Assembly: GCA_016844945.1 (NCBI GenBank)
Contig: JAERTJ010000085.1
Location: forward strand, 1-64,000
Direction: 5' to 3'
From: Fidelibacterota bacterium
Lineage (GTDB): Bacteria; Fidelibacterota; UBA8477; JABMPR01
Length of the DNA: 64,000 nt
Of this stretch, positions 41,943 through 50,573 are shown piece after piece. Position 1 is the stretch's first letter, and each line of letters starts with the position of its first letter. The translations under genes were made by a program, and so were the position numbers. The notes under the pieces were generated by a model. It saw only the letters and a list, made by a program, of their open reading frames with translations, searched no databases and was not told the origin of the DNA.

Positions 41943-43171
41943 TCCAGTAGATACCTCTCTTTACGACACCAGTCCTGAATTTTCTCGTGACTTGAGATGT
42001 CTGCCCAGGTGCTTCCGATGGCATCACGACTTTGTTCCGGCAGCAATTCGAGGCAATAGTCTTGATACCAATCAAATAGATCAACAGAAACCTGTGGGTG
42101 CGTTTTGTCAAGCGTTTCTACCATCGTAAGAATTCCGCCTGCATAATTTCCCATCAGCCGTAGTCCAGCACTGGCTTTTGTGCCATATTTTAGTTTCCAG
42201 CTTTCCATACCACTTGACCTGAATTCGTTAATCCAAATGTTGGCTACCTGAAGCATTTGCTCCTTGTAAGGCTTGACGGTTTCAGTCATCAGGGTTGCCA
42301 ATCCAAGCTCACGACCGTTCTTCATGGCTTCTTTTATGCCAGGTGTCATGTACAAGGTGTGTGAGAAATATACCGGCATACGTTCATCACCTGATGCTTC
42401 AATTATCCTGTTAATCAGCTGCTCATCCCAGGGTCCTCTAGTGCTCTTCTTCAGATTCTCTAAGGCTGGATTGGTGATAAACCTGGGGACTCCCTGGCGA
42501 ATAACGTGGAAAACATACCAGTTCGTATTCAGGAGTGATCGGTTCACGATTTTTACATCTGGTCGATGACCGAGGATTCGTTGCAGGATCCAACCGGGAT
42601 AGGTGTCATTGTCTCCATTGGTAATTAAGATGGCATTGGGCTCCAGACTCGCTAAGAGATTGAAATTGTAATCCATCACCTCTTCAGATATGCCGCCTCC
42701 CTGGAGGAGACGCTGTAGGGCATTATCCATTTTTTCCATTTCATTTCTGGACAAAAATTCTGTCACCAGATTGAACCAGGGATCCATATAATTCGGATCA
42801 AGTTCTGATGCTCGTACAGTCAACGCCAGGTCACTGTCAGCAGAAGGCATCTTCTGTTCCCGCATCCCTGCCAGATAGAGGAGGGTTGGATTTGCTGGGT
42901 AAGTATTGACACCTTTCATAAGGAGCTGTTTGTATTCAGGATGCCCTGCATAGCGTGCTGCGTACATCCAGTTTGCATACGCATCTTCAGAAGGAAAGAC
43001 CTGATAATAAGCCTCCCATTCCCCTGCGATACGATTGTAAATGGAGTCTGAGTAGACCATCACTCGCTTGCTGACTACATCCTGGGGACGCTCCACCTTA
43101 CGCAGAGTGGATGTATTGTCACCACATGCGACCAACACGACAAGCGACATAAGTAAAAATATTCTAATCAT
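41939..43171 (-). CDS. Lipoprotein with TPR-like and DUF2723-tail-like regions
   Basis: A 410-aa lipoprotein. The ATG at 43171 is chosen for its GAGGAGG site 5 bases away and its lipobox LVVLVAC. Residues about 50-160 form TPR-like helices (YPANPTLLYLAG; LDPNYMDPWFNLVTEFLSRN). Residues about 175-215 contain NAILITNGDNDTYPGWILQR ... DVKIVNRSLLNTNWYV, a block otherwise known at the C-terminal end of DUF2723 membrane proteins. It overlaps the ECF sigma gene by 4 bases, so the sigma factor is made with it. The function is unknown. Confidence 0.82.
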   Translation of the reverse strand: MIRIFLLMSLVVLVACGDNTSTLRKVERPQDVVSKRVMVYSDSIYNRIAGEWEAYYQVFPSEDAYANWMYAARYAGHPEYKQLLMKGVNTYPANPTLLYLAGMREQKMPSADSDLALTVRASELDPNYMDPWFNLVTEFLSRNEMEKMDNALQRLLQGGGISEEVMDYNFNLLASLEPNAILITNGDNDTYPGWILQRILGHRPDVKIVNRSLLNTNWYVFHVIRQGVPRFITNPALENLKKSTRGPWDEQLINRIIEASGDERMPVYFSHTLYMTPGIKEAMKNGRELGLATLMTETVKPYKEQMLQVANIWINEFRSSGMESWKLKYGTKASAGLRLMGNYAGGILTMVETLDKTHPQVSVDLFDWYQDYCLELLPEQSRDAIGSTWADISSHEKIQDWCRKERYLLD

Positions 43172-43371
43172 AGAAACCTCCTCGTTCATTGAAATGATTT
43201 GCATCTCCCACCATACCTTAATAGGTCATGAACAGATGAAAAGGTTCACCACTTTTTAAAAATAATTTTATCCGTCCAGACATTCATCAATCAGATAAAC
43301 AGCCTGCTATTCAGGGAGTTCCGAGTGAGAAGTGAGCTCTGGGTTTATCAGGTGGAGTTTACATGTAAATG

Positions 43372-44412
43372 TCATTTCACAGCTGAATCAAGCAGTCGAA
43401 TGGTTCCATGGTTGGCATCAAGCTCAGCTTCTACACCCAGGGGAATGGTAAACTTATTCGATATGTGACCGATCATTGCCCCGCGGTAGGCTGGGATTCC
43501 AAGTGGTTTGATATGATCATCCAGCACCTCCTCAAGGGTAAAAGAGCTATAGCCGCTATCTGCATCACAATCCGTGCATTTCCCAAAAATGAACCCGGCA
43601 ATCTGATCCAGGACTCCTGCCAGCTTCAGTTGGGTCATCATCCTATCAATTCTGTAAATGCCTTCGCCGACATCCTCAATAAACAGGATATGCCCACGCC
43701 AGTCAGGTAAATATGTGGATCCCATGATAGCAGTAATAACAGTCAAGTTTCCGCCAACCAGTTTTCCACGAACCTTTCCAGGCGTAATGGTATGCACTCT
43801 GTCTTTTACCTGGGTCAGGTTATCACCTATATCATCAGGATTTTTAAAAGTAATGGCTTCACCTTCAAAGAGTAGTCGCTTGACGTAGTCTACGGTAAAT
43901 TCATTCCAACCGGAACGACCAGAGGGTCCGTGAAAGGTGATGAGACCCGTTTTAGCATAGATCGCTACAAGTAGTGCAGTAACATCGCTAAATCCCATGA
44001 TGATCTTTGGGTTATTTTTAATCAACTCATAATCCAGAAGGGGCAAGAGACGCGCACAACCCCAACCACCGATAAAGGTGAGAATGGCATCGATACCTCT
44101 ATTCTTGAACATTTTGTTAATTGCCCCTGCACGATCTTCATCTCGACCCGCCAGGTAGCCCCACCGGTCCATAGCGTGTTCATCCACAGACAGTTTTAGA
44201 TCAAGCGCAGCCAGGGTCTCTTCAATGATGTTCAATTTATCACGACTTCTGGTAATCCCAGCCGGACTTACAAGACCAATGGTATCACCTGGTTTAAGAC
44301 GTGAGGGTTTAATACTACCATCTGTTGTGAGTGCTAAGCCAGGAGTGGTACTTGCCAGTCCCAAAGCGCTAAGACCCAAGAGTTGTATCATTTCCCGCCG
44401 ATCAATAATCAT
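43372..44412 (-). CDS. LD-carboxypeptidase (peptidase family S66) with possible Tat signal
   Basis: A 346-aa S66-family peptidase, which removes the terminal D-Ala from murein tetrapeptides. The nucleophile Ser lies in IMGFSDVTALL (about 141-151), the catalytic Glu in HILFIEDVGEGIYRIDRMM and the His in GAMIGHISNKFTIPLG, so the triad looks intact. GGWGCARLLPLLDYE and the FHGP motif also fit. The N-terminus (DRREMIQLLGLSALGLASTT) has a twin Arg and a hydrophobic run, a possible Tat signal, whereas many S66 enzymes are cytoplasmic. Confidence 0.87.
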   Translation of the reverse strand: MIIDRREMIQLLGLSALGLASTTPGLALTTDGSIKPSRLKPGDTIGLVSPAGITRSRDKLNIIEETLAALDLKLSVDEHAMDRWGYLAGRDEDRAGAINKMFKNRGIDAILTFIGGWGCARLLPLLDYELIKNNPKIIMGFSDVTALLVAIYAKTGLITFHGPSGRSGWNEFTVDYVKRLLFEGEAITFKNPDDIGDNLTQVKDRVHTITPGKVRGKLVGGNLTVITAIMGSTYLPDWRGHILFIEDVGEGIYRIDRMMTQLKLAGVLDQIAGFIFGKCTDCDADSGYSSFTLEEVLDDHIKPLGIPAYRGAMIGHISNKFTIPLGVEAELDANHGTIRLLDSAVK

Positions 44413-44809
44413 CTCTAATTTTTCCTTTTCAATGATTCACATGAAGATTCTGAATGATTCTAATTACGACTGAACTACTATTTTTGTCAGGATTACCTCT
44501 TAACCCAAGTTAAGGATACCTGATTATGTTTCAACTTTAAACATGATTGGGATCCATTTTTCAACCATACAAATCCAATGGATTGGCTTTAATCTGCTTA
44601 TGATTATGTGGCAAACCGCTCTAAAAGTATTTTCAATTGAATTGAAATATTGTGTAAATTGTTGTTTACTTTCAAGTATCATAGTCCATATTCATGAGGA
44701 TAGTCAGAAATGTCCAAGCGGACGGAAATGCTTTTTGCAGATGATATGTAAAAAAGCCTGGCTGAAAAAGAGCCACCAATAGAGTGGTATGTTTAAGAAA
44801 GAGGTACAA
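44413..44809. other. Intergenic stretch and leader of the cold-shock gene
   Basis: About 400 bases without a supported gene. A small hairpin (CTTAAC CCAA GTTAAG, 44499-44514) lies near the divergent S66 gene. The 280 bases upstream of the cold-shock gene are AT-rich; such genes often have long structured leaders, but I cannot define one here. A 79-codon plus frame overlaps this region and looks accidental. Confidence 0.4.
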
Positions 44810-45022
44810 ATGACTGATCAACTAGTCAACGGCGTGGTCAAATGGTTTAACGATTCAAAAGGCTACGGTTTTATTCAGCAGGAAGACGGTCCAGACGTAT
44901 TCGTGCATTATCGCGCAATCAACGGTTCAGGACATGTGTCATTGAAAGAAGGACAAAACGTTACTTTGAATGTCACTCAGGGCGAAAAAGGTCCACAGGC
45001 AGAGAACGTAACTGCTGTATAA
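44810..45022 (+). CDS. Cold-shock-domain protein (CspA family)
   Basis: A 70-aa single cold-shock domain if started at the ATG 44810, which has AAAGAGGT 4 bases upstream. An in-frame ATG 7 codons earlier is less likely. RNP1 is KGYGFIQ and RNP2 is VFVHY (about 20-26 and 34-38); [14 protein letters not shown] and FVHY are the family signatures. It binds single-stranded RNA or DNA and melts secondary structure, acting as an RNA chaperone. A terminator follows. Confidence 0.95.
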   Translation: MTDQLVNGVVKWFNDSKGYGFIQQEDGPDVFVHYRAINGSGHVSLKEGQNVTLNVTQGEKGPQAENVTAV

Positions 45023-45048
45023 TTCTTTACTAAAAAGAATTTACAAAG

Positions 45049-45081
45049 CGCCGACCTCCCAGGAGTGTCGGCGTTTTTTTT
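45049..45081 (+). terminator. Terminator of the cold-shock gene
   Basis: CGCCGAC and GTCGGCG form a 7-base stem, extended by CTCC/GGAG inside the loop, followed by eight T. Another small inverted repeat (ATTCTTT/AAAGAAT) lies right after the stop codon at 45022-45040. Confidence 0.9.
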
Positions 45082-45161
45082 ACCCTGAACCACAGAATCA
45101 CCCACCCCATCAAATAGAAAAGTGAATGACCCCAGCCAAGCCCAGGGTTTAGATGGCTTGA

Positions 45162-46172
45162 TCAATGTGTAGAATTGAATTCAGGAGTAGTGCCCTGAAT
45201 AAACCTATCGTAGCACTCCTCCCCAAAGTATGTATACCCTCTACTCTCCTCATGAGTCCCGAATAACATTGAATGGATAAACCCATTGAGTCTGACTTGC
45301 TCCGTATGAAATATTTCTCTCCCCGGGTTCTTCTTCAGAATGATGAGAACCTGATCATCCATTGATTGGTATTTGATCAGATCTGCCCCTTCAGTTTTGG
45401 TCATGGGGTGGTTGATAGCTAATTCCCGCCGCATCATTTTTGTTCGATACCACGTGCCCCCTGTGGCACTGACAAAGGGTTTTCCTTTGTATAAGGCGAT
45501 GCTATCATTGTAGGCAAAGGCGACCAGCTTGTTGGATGCATCTTGTTTTAGCCAAGCATCAAGCTTGAGTCCAATATCCGTTGTATAACCATAATCACTG
45601 TCGATAAACACAAGCCGATCCAGCCACTGTGGAATACTGTCCCGGGTATCAATAAAGCCATTGATAAAACTACCACCCCCGCTATGAGAGTTCAGGGTCA
45701 AACTAGCTGCTGGGTACATCGACCGCAGAGTGTCCACCACTTTTGTGATACGGGCACCATAATCCTCATGGGACCTTTTCCAGGCTGGCCAACTCAGTTT
45801 TGGCGCCTCCAGATAGGCTACGGAATAGCTTTCACAAGTCTGATCTCGTAACCATCGTGTCTGTGCATCGATGTATTGGATATGGAAATGCCAGTCATCC
45901 ACATCATTCTTCAGCTTCCCCATCGTCTTCTCGATTGAATTTCCATTTGGGAGGGCATAGAGGATCAGGTTTTGTGTTTTTGATCGTGAGATGCCATCAT
46001 TCAGGACAATCCTGATGCTATCCAATAGATAGAATTCGTGGTAGGTGATATCAGTATTATTGCTTTCGGTGGAAATGTTTTCAACAGGAGTAGCGTTTTT
46101 CACGGGTTGACACCCTACCATAAAAATCATTCCCATGACAACAAACAGGTAAAGGTGAAGTTTCATGAACAT
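45162..46172 (-). CDS. Lipoprotein with alpha/beta-hydrolase-like features
   Basis: A 336-aa lipoprotein (signal with lipobox FMVGC, Cys about 21). An early LILYALPNGNSIEKTMG strand-loop, an SLTLNSHSGGGSFING block (about 165-180, like a nucleophile elbow with Ser in HSGGG) and RLVFIDSDYGY (about 195) fit a serine-hydrolase fold. A catalytic His cannot be assigned with certainty; several lie near the end. It is predicted to be periplasmic or surface-exposed. The substrate is unknown and the assignment is moderate. Confidence 0.72.
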   Translation of the reverse strand: MFMKLHLYLFVVMGMIFMVGCQPVKNATPVENISTESNNTDITYHEFYLLDSIRIVLNDGISRSKTQNLILYALPNGNSIEKTMGKLKNDVDDWHFHIQYIDAQTRWLRDQTCESYSVAYLEAPKLSWPAWKRSHEDYGARITKVVDTLRSMYPAASLTLNSHSGGGSFINGFIDTRDSIPQWLDRLVFIDSDYGYTTDIGLKLDAWLKQDASNKLVAFAYNDSIALYKGKPFVSATGGTWYRTKMMRRELAINHPMTKTEGADLIKYQSMDDQVLIILKKNPGREIFHTEQVRLNGFIHSMLFGTHEESRGYTYFGEECYDRFIQGTTPEFNSTH

Positions 46173-46228
46173 AGTTTAAGATGCCCTCAGATGTCAGCTA
46201 GTTAGTTTCTTTCGCAAAAGGTTTATGC

Positions 46229-46921
46229 TCAGTCGAGCAAAAAGTATATCCCACTCAGGATAAGCAGTACACCTACAGATCTTCTAATATAGGACTGTAT
46301 GGTTGAGTTATCAGACCACTTCTTTATGCGAATAAATTGGGTGGATAAGGTACCCCCTAATACTATGATACCCGCATGCCCTACACCAAAAGCCAGAATC
46401 AAAATAATAGCCTTCAGTATAGATTCATCAGCCACCTGGAATACCGTTGTGAGCACGGGCGCCAGAAAGGCAAAAGTGCATGGACCTAATCCAATTCCAA
46501 AGACAAGCCCAAGCAAGAAAGCGCCACCTGATCCAGCTCTATCGATTTTCATAGTGAAACCACCCATCCAGTCCATTTTAAAGATGTCAAGCAGATAGAG
46601 TCCAAATGAAATCAGCAGCAATGCGACCAGCCAGGTCGCCCAAGCCCCAACATCACCTATCATCCTCCCCATGTAGGCCGTGATAATGCCTATGATGGAA
46701 ATGGTAAAGAGGACACCGCTGGCAAAGATGAAGGACAAGAAAGAGGTTGATGTTGTTGAAGATTTATTTTGTCGAGAGATATAACCGATCACAAGGGGTA
46801 TACTTGAAAGATGACAAGGACTGAGAACAATACTCAGGACGCCCCATAAACCTGCTGCCAGAACAGCAATCCAATATTGACCTTGGACAGCTTCGGTCAG
46901 GAGTTCGAATAGCTCAGTCAC
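46229..46921 (-). CDS. CcdA/DsbD-type transmembrane disulfide-electron carrier
   Basis: A 230-aa polytopic protein with about six helices. The two paired cysteines of the family appear as VLSPCHLSSIP (about 34-44) and IGLGPCTFAF (about 141-150), one in each half. CcdA-type proteins take electrons from cytoplasmic thioredoxin and pass them to periplasmic thioredoxin-fold proteins, for example for cytochrome c maturation. The gene overlaps a periplasmic thioredoxin-like lipoprotein gene by 4 bases, which should be its partner. Confidence 0.88.
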   Translation of the reverse strand: MTELFELLTEAVQGQYWIAVLAAGLWGVLSIVLSPCHLSSIPLVIGYISRQNKSSTTSTSFLSFIFASGVLFTISIIGIITAYMGRMIGDVGAWATWLVALLLISFGLYLLDIFKMDWMGGFTMKIDRAGSGGAFLLGLVFGIGLGPCTFAFLAPVLTTVFQVADESILKAIILILAFGVGHAGIIVLGGTLSTQFIRIKKWSDNSTIQSYIRRSVGVLLILSGIYFLLD

Positions 46922-47340
46922 AATGTTAAATCGCCTGGAACTGGACTGACGCCATTCGCCTGGAGAAATGCATCAATATCATGTTCAGCAAAATAGCCTT
47001 CATGCCGAAACAGCTCGTTCCCACTCGCATCAAGAAATATTTGAGTTGGAATCATACGGATTTGATAGGCCTCAGCATAATGCTTCTGGTCTTCCCGCCA
47101 TACATCATAAAAGATGACTTCAACATCTTCACCATAGCGTTTGTCTATGGATGCCATTACGGGTTGCATCTGTTTACAGGGAATACATTTTTTAGAGCCT
47201 AGCTCCAGAAAGGTAATCTTGGCCTCTGGCAGGTTAGCATTACCAGCTGTTTCATGAACTTTTTGCTCCACTTTTGATGTGCAACAGTTCAAAATATAGA
47301 GCATTGAGAATAATTGGAGGGCTAGCTTCAACCTATTCAT
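46918..47340 (-). CDS. Thioredoxin-fold lipoprotein
   Basis: A 140-aa protein if started at the ATG 47340, which begins the signal MNRLKLALQLFSMLYILNC; the longer frame opens earlier inside the preceding gene. The signal ends with Cys-Cys, so lipidation is plausible. The redox centre is KKCIPCKQM (CXXC) in a thioredoxin fold, with a cis-Pro loop at MIPTQIF. It should sit outside the inner membrane and exchange disulfides with the CcdA-like protein. It overlaps the small thioredoxin gene by 8 bases. Confidence 0.85.
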   Translation of the reverse strand: MNRLKLALQLFSMLYILNCCTSKVEQKVHETAGNANLPEAKITFLELGSKKCIPCKQMQPVMASIDKRYGEDVEVIFYDVWREDQKHYAEAYQIRMIPTQIFLDASGNELFRHEGYFAEHDIDAFLQANGVSPVPGDLTL

Positions 47341-47572
47341 GAGCAAGCCATTCAGCAAGTTGCTGGTCGCTGGGTATACGACCGGAACTTTTGACCTCAC
47401 CATTGATGATGAGACCAGGGGTCATTAGAATATCATAGTTCAACATTTCACTGAGATCTGTGATTTTCTCGACCACAACATCTTCAAGCCCCTGTTGATC
47501 AACATATTCAATTACTTTTTGTTCAAGACGATTGCATTTCGGGCAGCCAGAGCCCAGGATTTTTATATTCAT
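47333..47572 (-). CDS. Small thioredoxin-like protein (redox-active disulfide protein 2 type)
   Basis: A 79-aa cytoplasmic thioredoxin-fold protein. The CXXC centre is CPKC (about 10-13) right after the first strand (MNIKILGSG), and a TPGLIINGEV loop (about 51-60) holds the cis-Pro. The small size and pattern fit the thioredoxin_3 group, often found beside CcdA-like permeases. It probably supplies electrons to the membrane carrier from the cytoplasmic side. Confidence 0.88.
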   Translation of the reverse strand: MNIKILGSGCPKCNRLEQKVIEYVDQQGLEDVVVEKITDLSEMLNYDILMTPGLIINGEVKSSGRIPSDQQLAEWLAHE

Positions 47573-47714
47573 TTTCTTTCCCCGCTTTCATGAATTGAAG
47601 AGCAGAGATGATGCCAAAATTGGCACCGGTAGTCATTTTGTCATTTGGATTATTGATGCAATGTCATCGATCACATATAGATCAATATCAAAAGGCAGCT
47701 GTGGGATGTGACTT

Positions 47715-48428
47715 CTATGGTGTCTGATTCCTCTGAGGTTGATAATTCTTATCCTGGGTCATCAACCATTGATCAAATCTGAAGCCATCTTCTCTGACTG
47801 AGAACATGATGGTATGGTGCCCGGCTTCCAGAATGTTCAGCTTGATGGTGTTGGGTGTACCGCAGTGATTCTCCTCTACCCGTTGTGCCGAAGACCAGGT
47901 CCACTGGTTCTTACCTTCACACCACTGAACACGGGCAGAAGATTCTGGCCAATACCCGTCGATACCAACATGGACACCATTGTCCTCAGTGCCAGTTGAA
48001 TAACAACTGACCCAGACATAGTAAAGCCCAGGGGTATTGAAATAAGTTTTGTAGGATAGAATGCTGCCTGTCCCTGACTCAGGGAAAAAGTTCGTTCCGA
48101 TAATTAACTCATCATCATGAGTAATCCGTGTGTCTGGAGAAACAATCATATATTCGCTGTTGCTGGCTGTCATCCCAATCGAATCATTTTGTACGCTGAT
48201 CCATTGACGGGGTGTACCATTGTTATCATTAGAATGAAAGGCTTCGGCTTCAACCTGGATGAATGCATCTGTTTCAACAACAACACTAGAGTTGTCAATG
48301 GAAGGTACTCCAGGTAGAACTATCGCACTTTGTTCTTGGGGTGGAATAGAAACACAGGCGATTAGGAAAAGCACAAACCAGAGCATGATGGACAAATTTA
48401 CTATTATTTTTTGATCCTTTAGATGCAT
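47715..48428 (-). CDS. Lipoprotein with carbohydrate-binding-module-like fold
   Basis: A 237-aa lipoprotein (lipobox FLIAC, Cys about 25). The mature part resembles a beta-sandwich carbohydrate-binding module: FIQVEAEAFHS near the start, then TPGLYYVWVSCYSTGTEDNGVHV, and LNILEAGHHTIMFSVREDGFRFDQWLM at the end, as in CBM6/GH115-tail-like domains. There is no catalytic part. It is divergent from a LacI-family regulator gene, which suggests regulation by a sugar. Confidence 0.75.
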   Translation of the reverse strand: MHLKDQKIIVNLSIMLWFVLFLIACVSIPPQEQSAIVLPGVPSIDNSSVVVETDAFIQVEAEAFHSNDNNGTPRQWISVQNDSIGMTASNSEYMIVSPDTRITHDDELIIGTNFFPESGTGSILSYKTYFNTPGLYYVWVSCYSTGTEDNGVHVGIDGYWPESSARVQWCEGKNQWTWSSAQRVEENHCGTPNTIKLNILEAGHHTIMFSVREDGFRFDQWLMTQDKNYQPQRNQTP

Positions 48429-48610
48429 GGTCGTGACCCCATATTGATGTCTGGCTGTTAAAGATTCGCACTCTGATAGTGCCTAACGGGCGAATCAGAG
48501 ACGGGAAGAAGCTATCATAATTATCAATATTATGCAATCCTACACAGCTTTTACACAAGAAGACACCATCATTACGTTTTAGTACAATGATTCTGAAAGC
48601 TTTAAATCCT

Positions 48611-48626
48611 TTTGAACCGGTATAAA
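48611..48626. promoter_or_regulatory. Candidate LacI-family operator
   Basis: TTTGAACC-GGTATAAA is an imperfect palindrome around a central CG (6 of 8 bases of each arm match), the form bound by LacI/GalR regulators. It lies 43 bases upstream of the LacI-family gene and within its divergent promoter region with the lipoprotein gene. Confidence 0.5.
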
Positions 48627-48668
48627 GGAATTATTTTCAGGTTTAATTATAGTCAAGGATAATTCAGC

Positions 48669-49700
48669 ATGAATAAAATTACAATACAGGATGTAGCAAA
48701 GAAAGCGGGAGTCTCAAAAGGAACAGTTTCTGCAGTAATTAATGGGAAAAATTCTGTGAAAGTCTCCACCCGGGAACGGGTTCGCGATGTCATGCTTGAA
48801 TTGAATTTTCGTCCCAAAGGTCAGGCTAGAAATCTCAAGTCTCAAAGCATCGATCAAAGTATTGGGCTCATAATCCGTGAACTAGACTCGCCCTTCAATA
48901 CAGTCCTGGCCAATGGAGTAAAAGATCAGGCAAACTCAAAAGGCTATATCGAGTTTATCTCAAGTTCTGAATCAGATCACGAAAAAGAGAAACACATCAC
49001 CGAACTATTGGTCTCCAAAGATATCAAGGGTGCTATAATTTCACCTACTATCAATGAAAAAATAGAGATAGGACATTTCTTCCGTTTGAAATTGCTAAAC
49101 TATCCATTTGTATTGCTGCGTGAGGTTCCCGGCTTACAAGCGAATGTGGTGGCTATTGATTACCCACAAGCATCTATGCAGGCCGTTAAGTATCTGATTA
49201 AGACAGGGCACAAAAACATTATTCATTTCTCGGGACCTGAATATTCAGCCCACAGCTATGATCGAATCAATGGTTTTAGAAATGCTTTTAGCGAGAGTAG
49301 TCTCATCTTTAATGAAAGTCTGATTATCCCTTGTGGATCATACTTCCAAGATGGATTGACTGCGGGTCTTAAATATTTTAAAAACATATCAAAAACCAAC
49401 TTCCCCATGGCAGTTGTATGCTACAATGATATTAGCGCACTGGGTTTAATCGCAGCGTTGCATAAATTGGAAATCCAGATCCCAAATCAGGTCTCAATTA
49501 TTGGACACGATGATATAGAACTAGCCAAACAATGGTCTCCAGCACTTACAACGATGCACTCACCTCAACATGATTTGGGGATGAAAGCCACAGAGGTATT
49601 GATTCGGCATATTGAGGCAAAATCTATACTTGCTGCTGAGACACATATATTTAATGCTGAATTGCGAGTCAGGGAGAGCACTCTGGACCTTACTCAGTAA
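48669..49700 (+). CDS. LacI-family transcriptional regulator
   Basis: A 343-aa regulator. The N-terminal helix-turn-helix is ITIQDVAKKAGVSKGTVSAVIN (about 4-25), with the hinge helix near LNFRPKGQARNLKSQ (about 46-60) and a periplasmic-binding-protein-like effector domain after it (VVAIDYPQASMQAVKYLIKTGHKNIIHFSGPE; ISIIGHDDIELAKQWSPALTTMHSP). It should bind the intergenic operator and respond to a sugar or nucleoside. The divergent carbohydrate-binding-like lipoprotein is a likely target. Confidence 0.93.
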   Translation: MNKITIQDVAKKAGVSKGTVSAVINGKNSVKVSTRERVRDVMLELNFRPKGQARNLKSQSIDQSIGLIIRELDSPFNTVLANGVKDQANSKGYIEFISSSESDHEKEKHITELLVSKDIKGAIISPTINEKIEIGHFFRLKLLNYPFVLLREVPGLQANVVAIDYPQASMQAVKYLIKTGHKNIIHFSGPEYSAHSYDRINGFRNAFSESSLIFNESLIIPCGSYFQDGLTAGLKYFKNISKTNFPMAVVCYNDISALGLIAALHKLEIQIPNQVSIIGHDDIELAKQWSPALTTMHSPQHDLGMKATEVLIRHIEAKSILAAETHIFNAELRVRESTLDLTQ

Positions 49701-49801
49701 TTCCCACTATCGTCTACACTACAGATTGGTAGTAAGATACTTGGTCAGCTTTAGTAAACGATGGGAGTGAGGCAGTCTAATGAACGAGGGATAGCGGGTT
49801 C

Positions 49802-50533
49802 TTACTTTGGCTTATAGCCTATATCAACAAGCAGGTTTTTGGATTTTCTTGCTTCACCAACTAAAGCATCGCAACGCTCATTCTCAGCATTACCAGCGTG
49901 ACCTTTCACCCAACGAAAATCCACTTTATGCTCTTTTACCAGCGGGAGGAGCTGTTTCCACAAGTCTACATTTTCAGGTCTTTGGCCATCTGATTTTTTC
50001 CAACCCCGTTTCATCCAACCATAAACCCAGCGTTTGGTTATAGAATCTACAACATACTTGGAGTCAGTATGGAGGATCACATCAGAAGGTTCATTCAACG
50101 CTCTTAGGGCAACGATCACTCCCATCATTTCCATACGGTTGTTGGTGGTTAGTTTATATCCAGCAAATAGTTCTTTCCGCTTTGCACCTCTTTGAAGAAC
50201 AATGCCATACCCCCCGACTCCTGGATTCGGGGAAGCCCCGCCATCCGTATGAATAATAATTTTGCCGTTGGAGTTGGACTGCTGGGATCGAGAAGCATGT
50301 TCAGCTTTCACAATATGGTCCTTGATGAGATCAATGAGATGTTCAGCCACCGGTTCTTTAGCAGCTACCACGCATTCCCTCAACCAGGCAATGGCTGCTG
50401 TCTGATCAGGAAAACTTTTGTATTTAGCACCTTTAAATCCTTTTACCTGCTCAGAGGCTTCATCCCAGGACGTAAAAAGACCAGGGTGATGTCCCTGGAA
50501 CACGGCATAGATTTTTTTGGCTTTGGCAGTCAA
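49802..50533 (-). CDS. rnhA: Ribonuclease HI with N-terminal viroplasmin (caulimovirus VI) domain
   Basis: A 243-aa enzyme. The first 60 residues (KIYAVFQGHHPGLFTSWDEASEQVKGFKGAKYKSF) form the small viroplasmin domain that binds RNA-DNA hybrid. The RNase H fold follows with the catalytic carboxylates in HTDGGASPNPG, NNRMEMMGV, HTDSKYV and NERCDALV. It cleaves RNA in RNA-DNA hybrids, clearing R-loops and primers. The layout is like the fungal/Bacteroidota enzyme rather than plain E. coli RNase HI. Confidence 0.95.
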   Translation of the reverse strand: MTAKAKKIYAVFQGHHPGLFTSWDEASEQVKGFKGAKYKSFPDQTAAIAWLRECVVAAKEPVAEHLIDLIKDHIVKAEHASRSQQSNSNGKIIIHTDGGASPNPGVGGYGIVLQRGAKRKELFAGYKLTTNNRMEMMGVIVALRALNEPSDVILHTDSKYVVDSITKRWVYGWMKRGWKKSDGQRPENVDLWKQLLPLVKEHKVDFRWVKGHAGNAENERCDALVGEARKSKNLLVDIGYKPK

Positions 50534-50573
50534 AAAGGGAGGCGATTATTTTTAATCTGTGTGGTCTTTAAAT

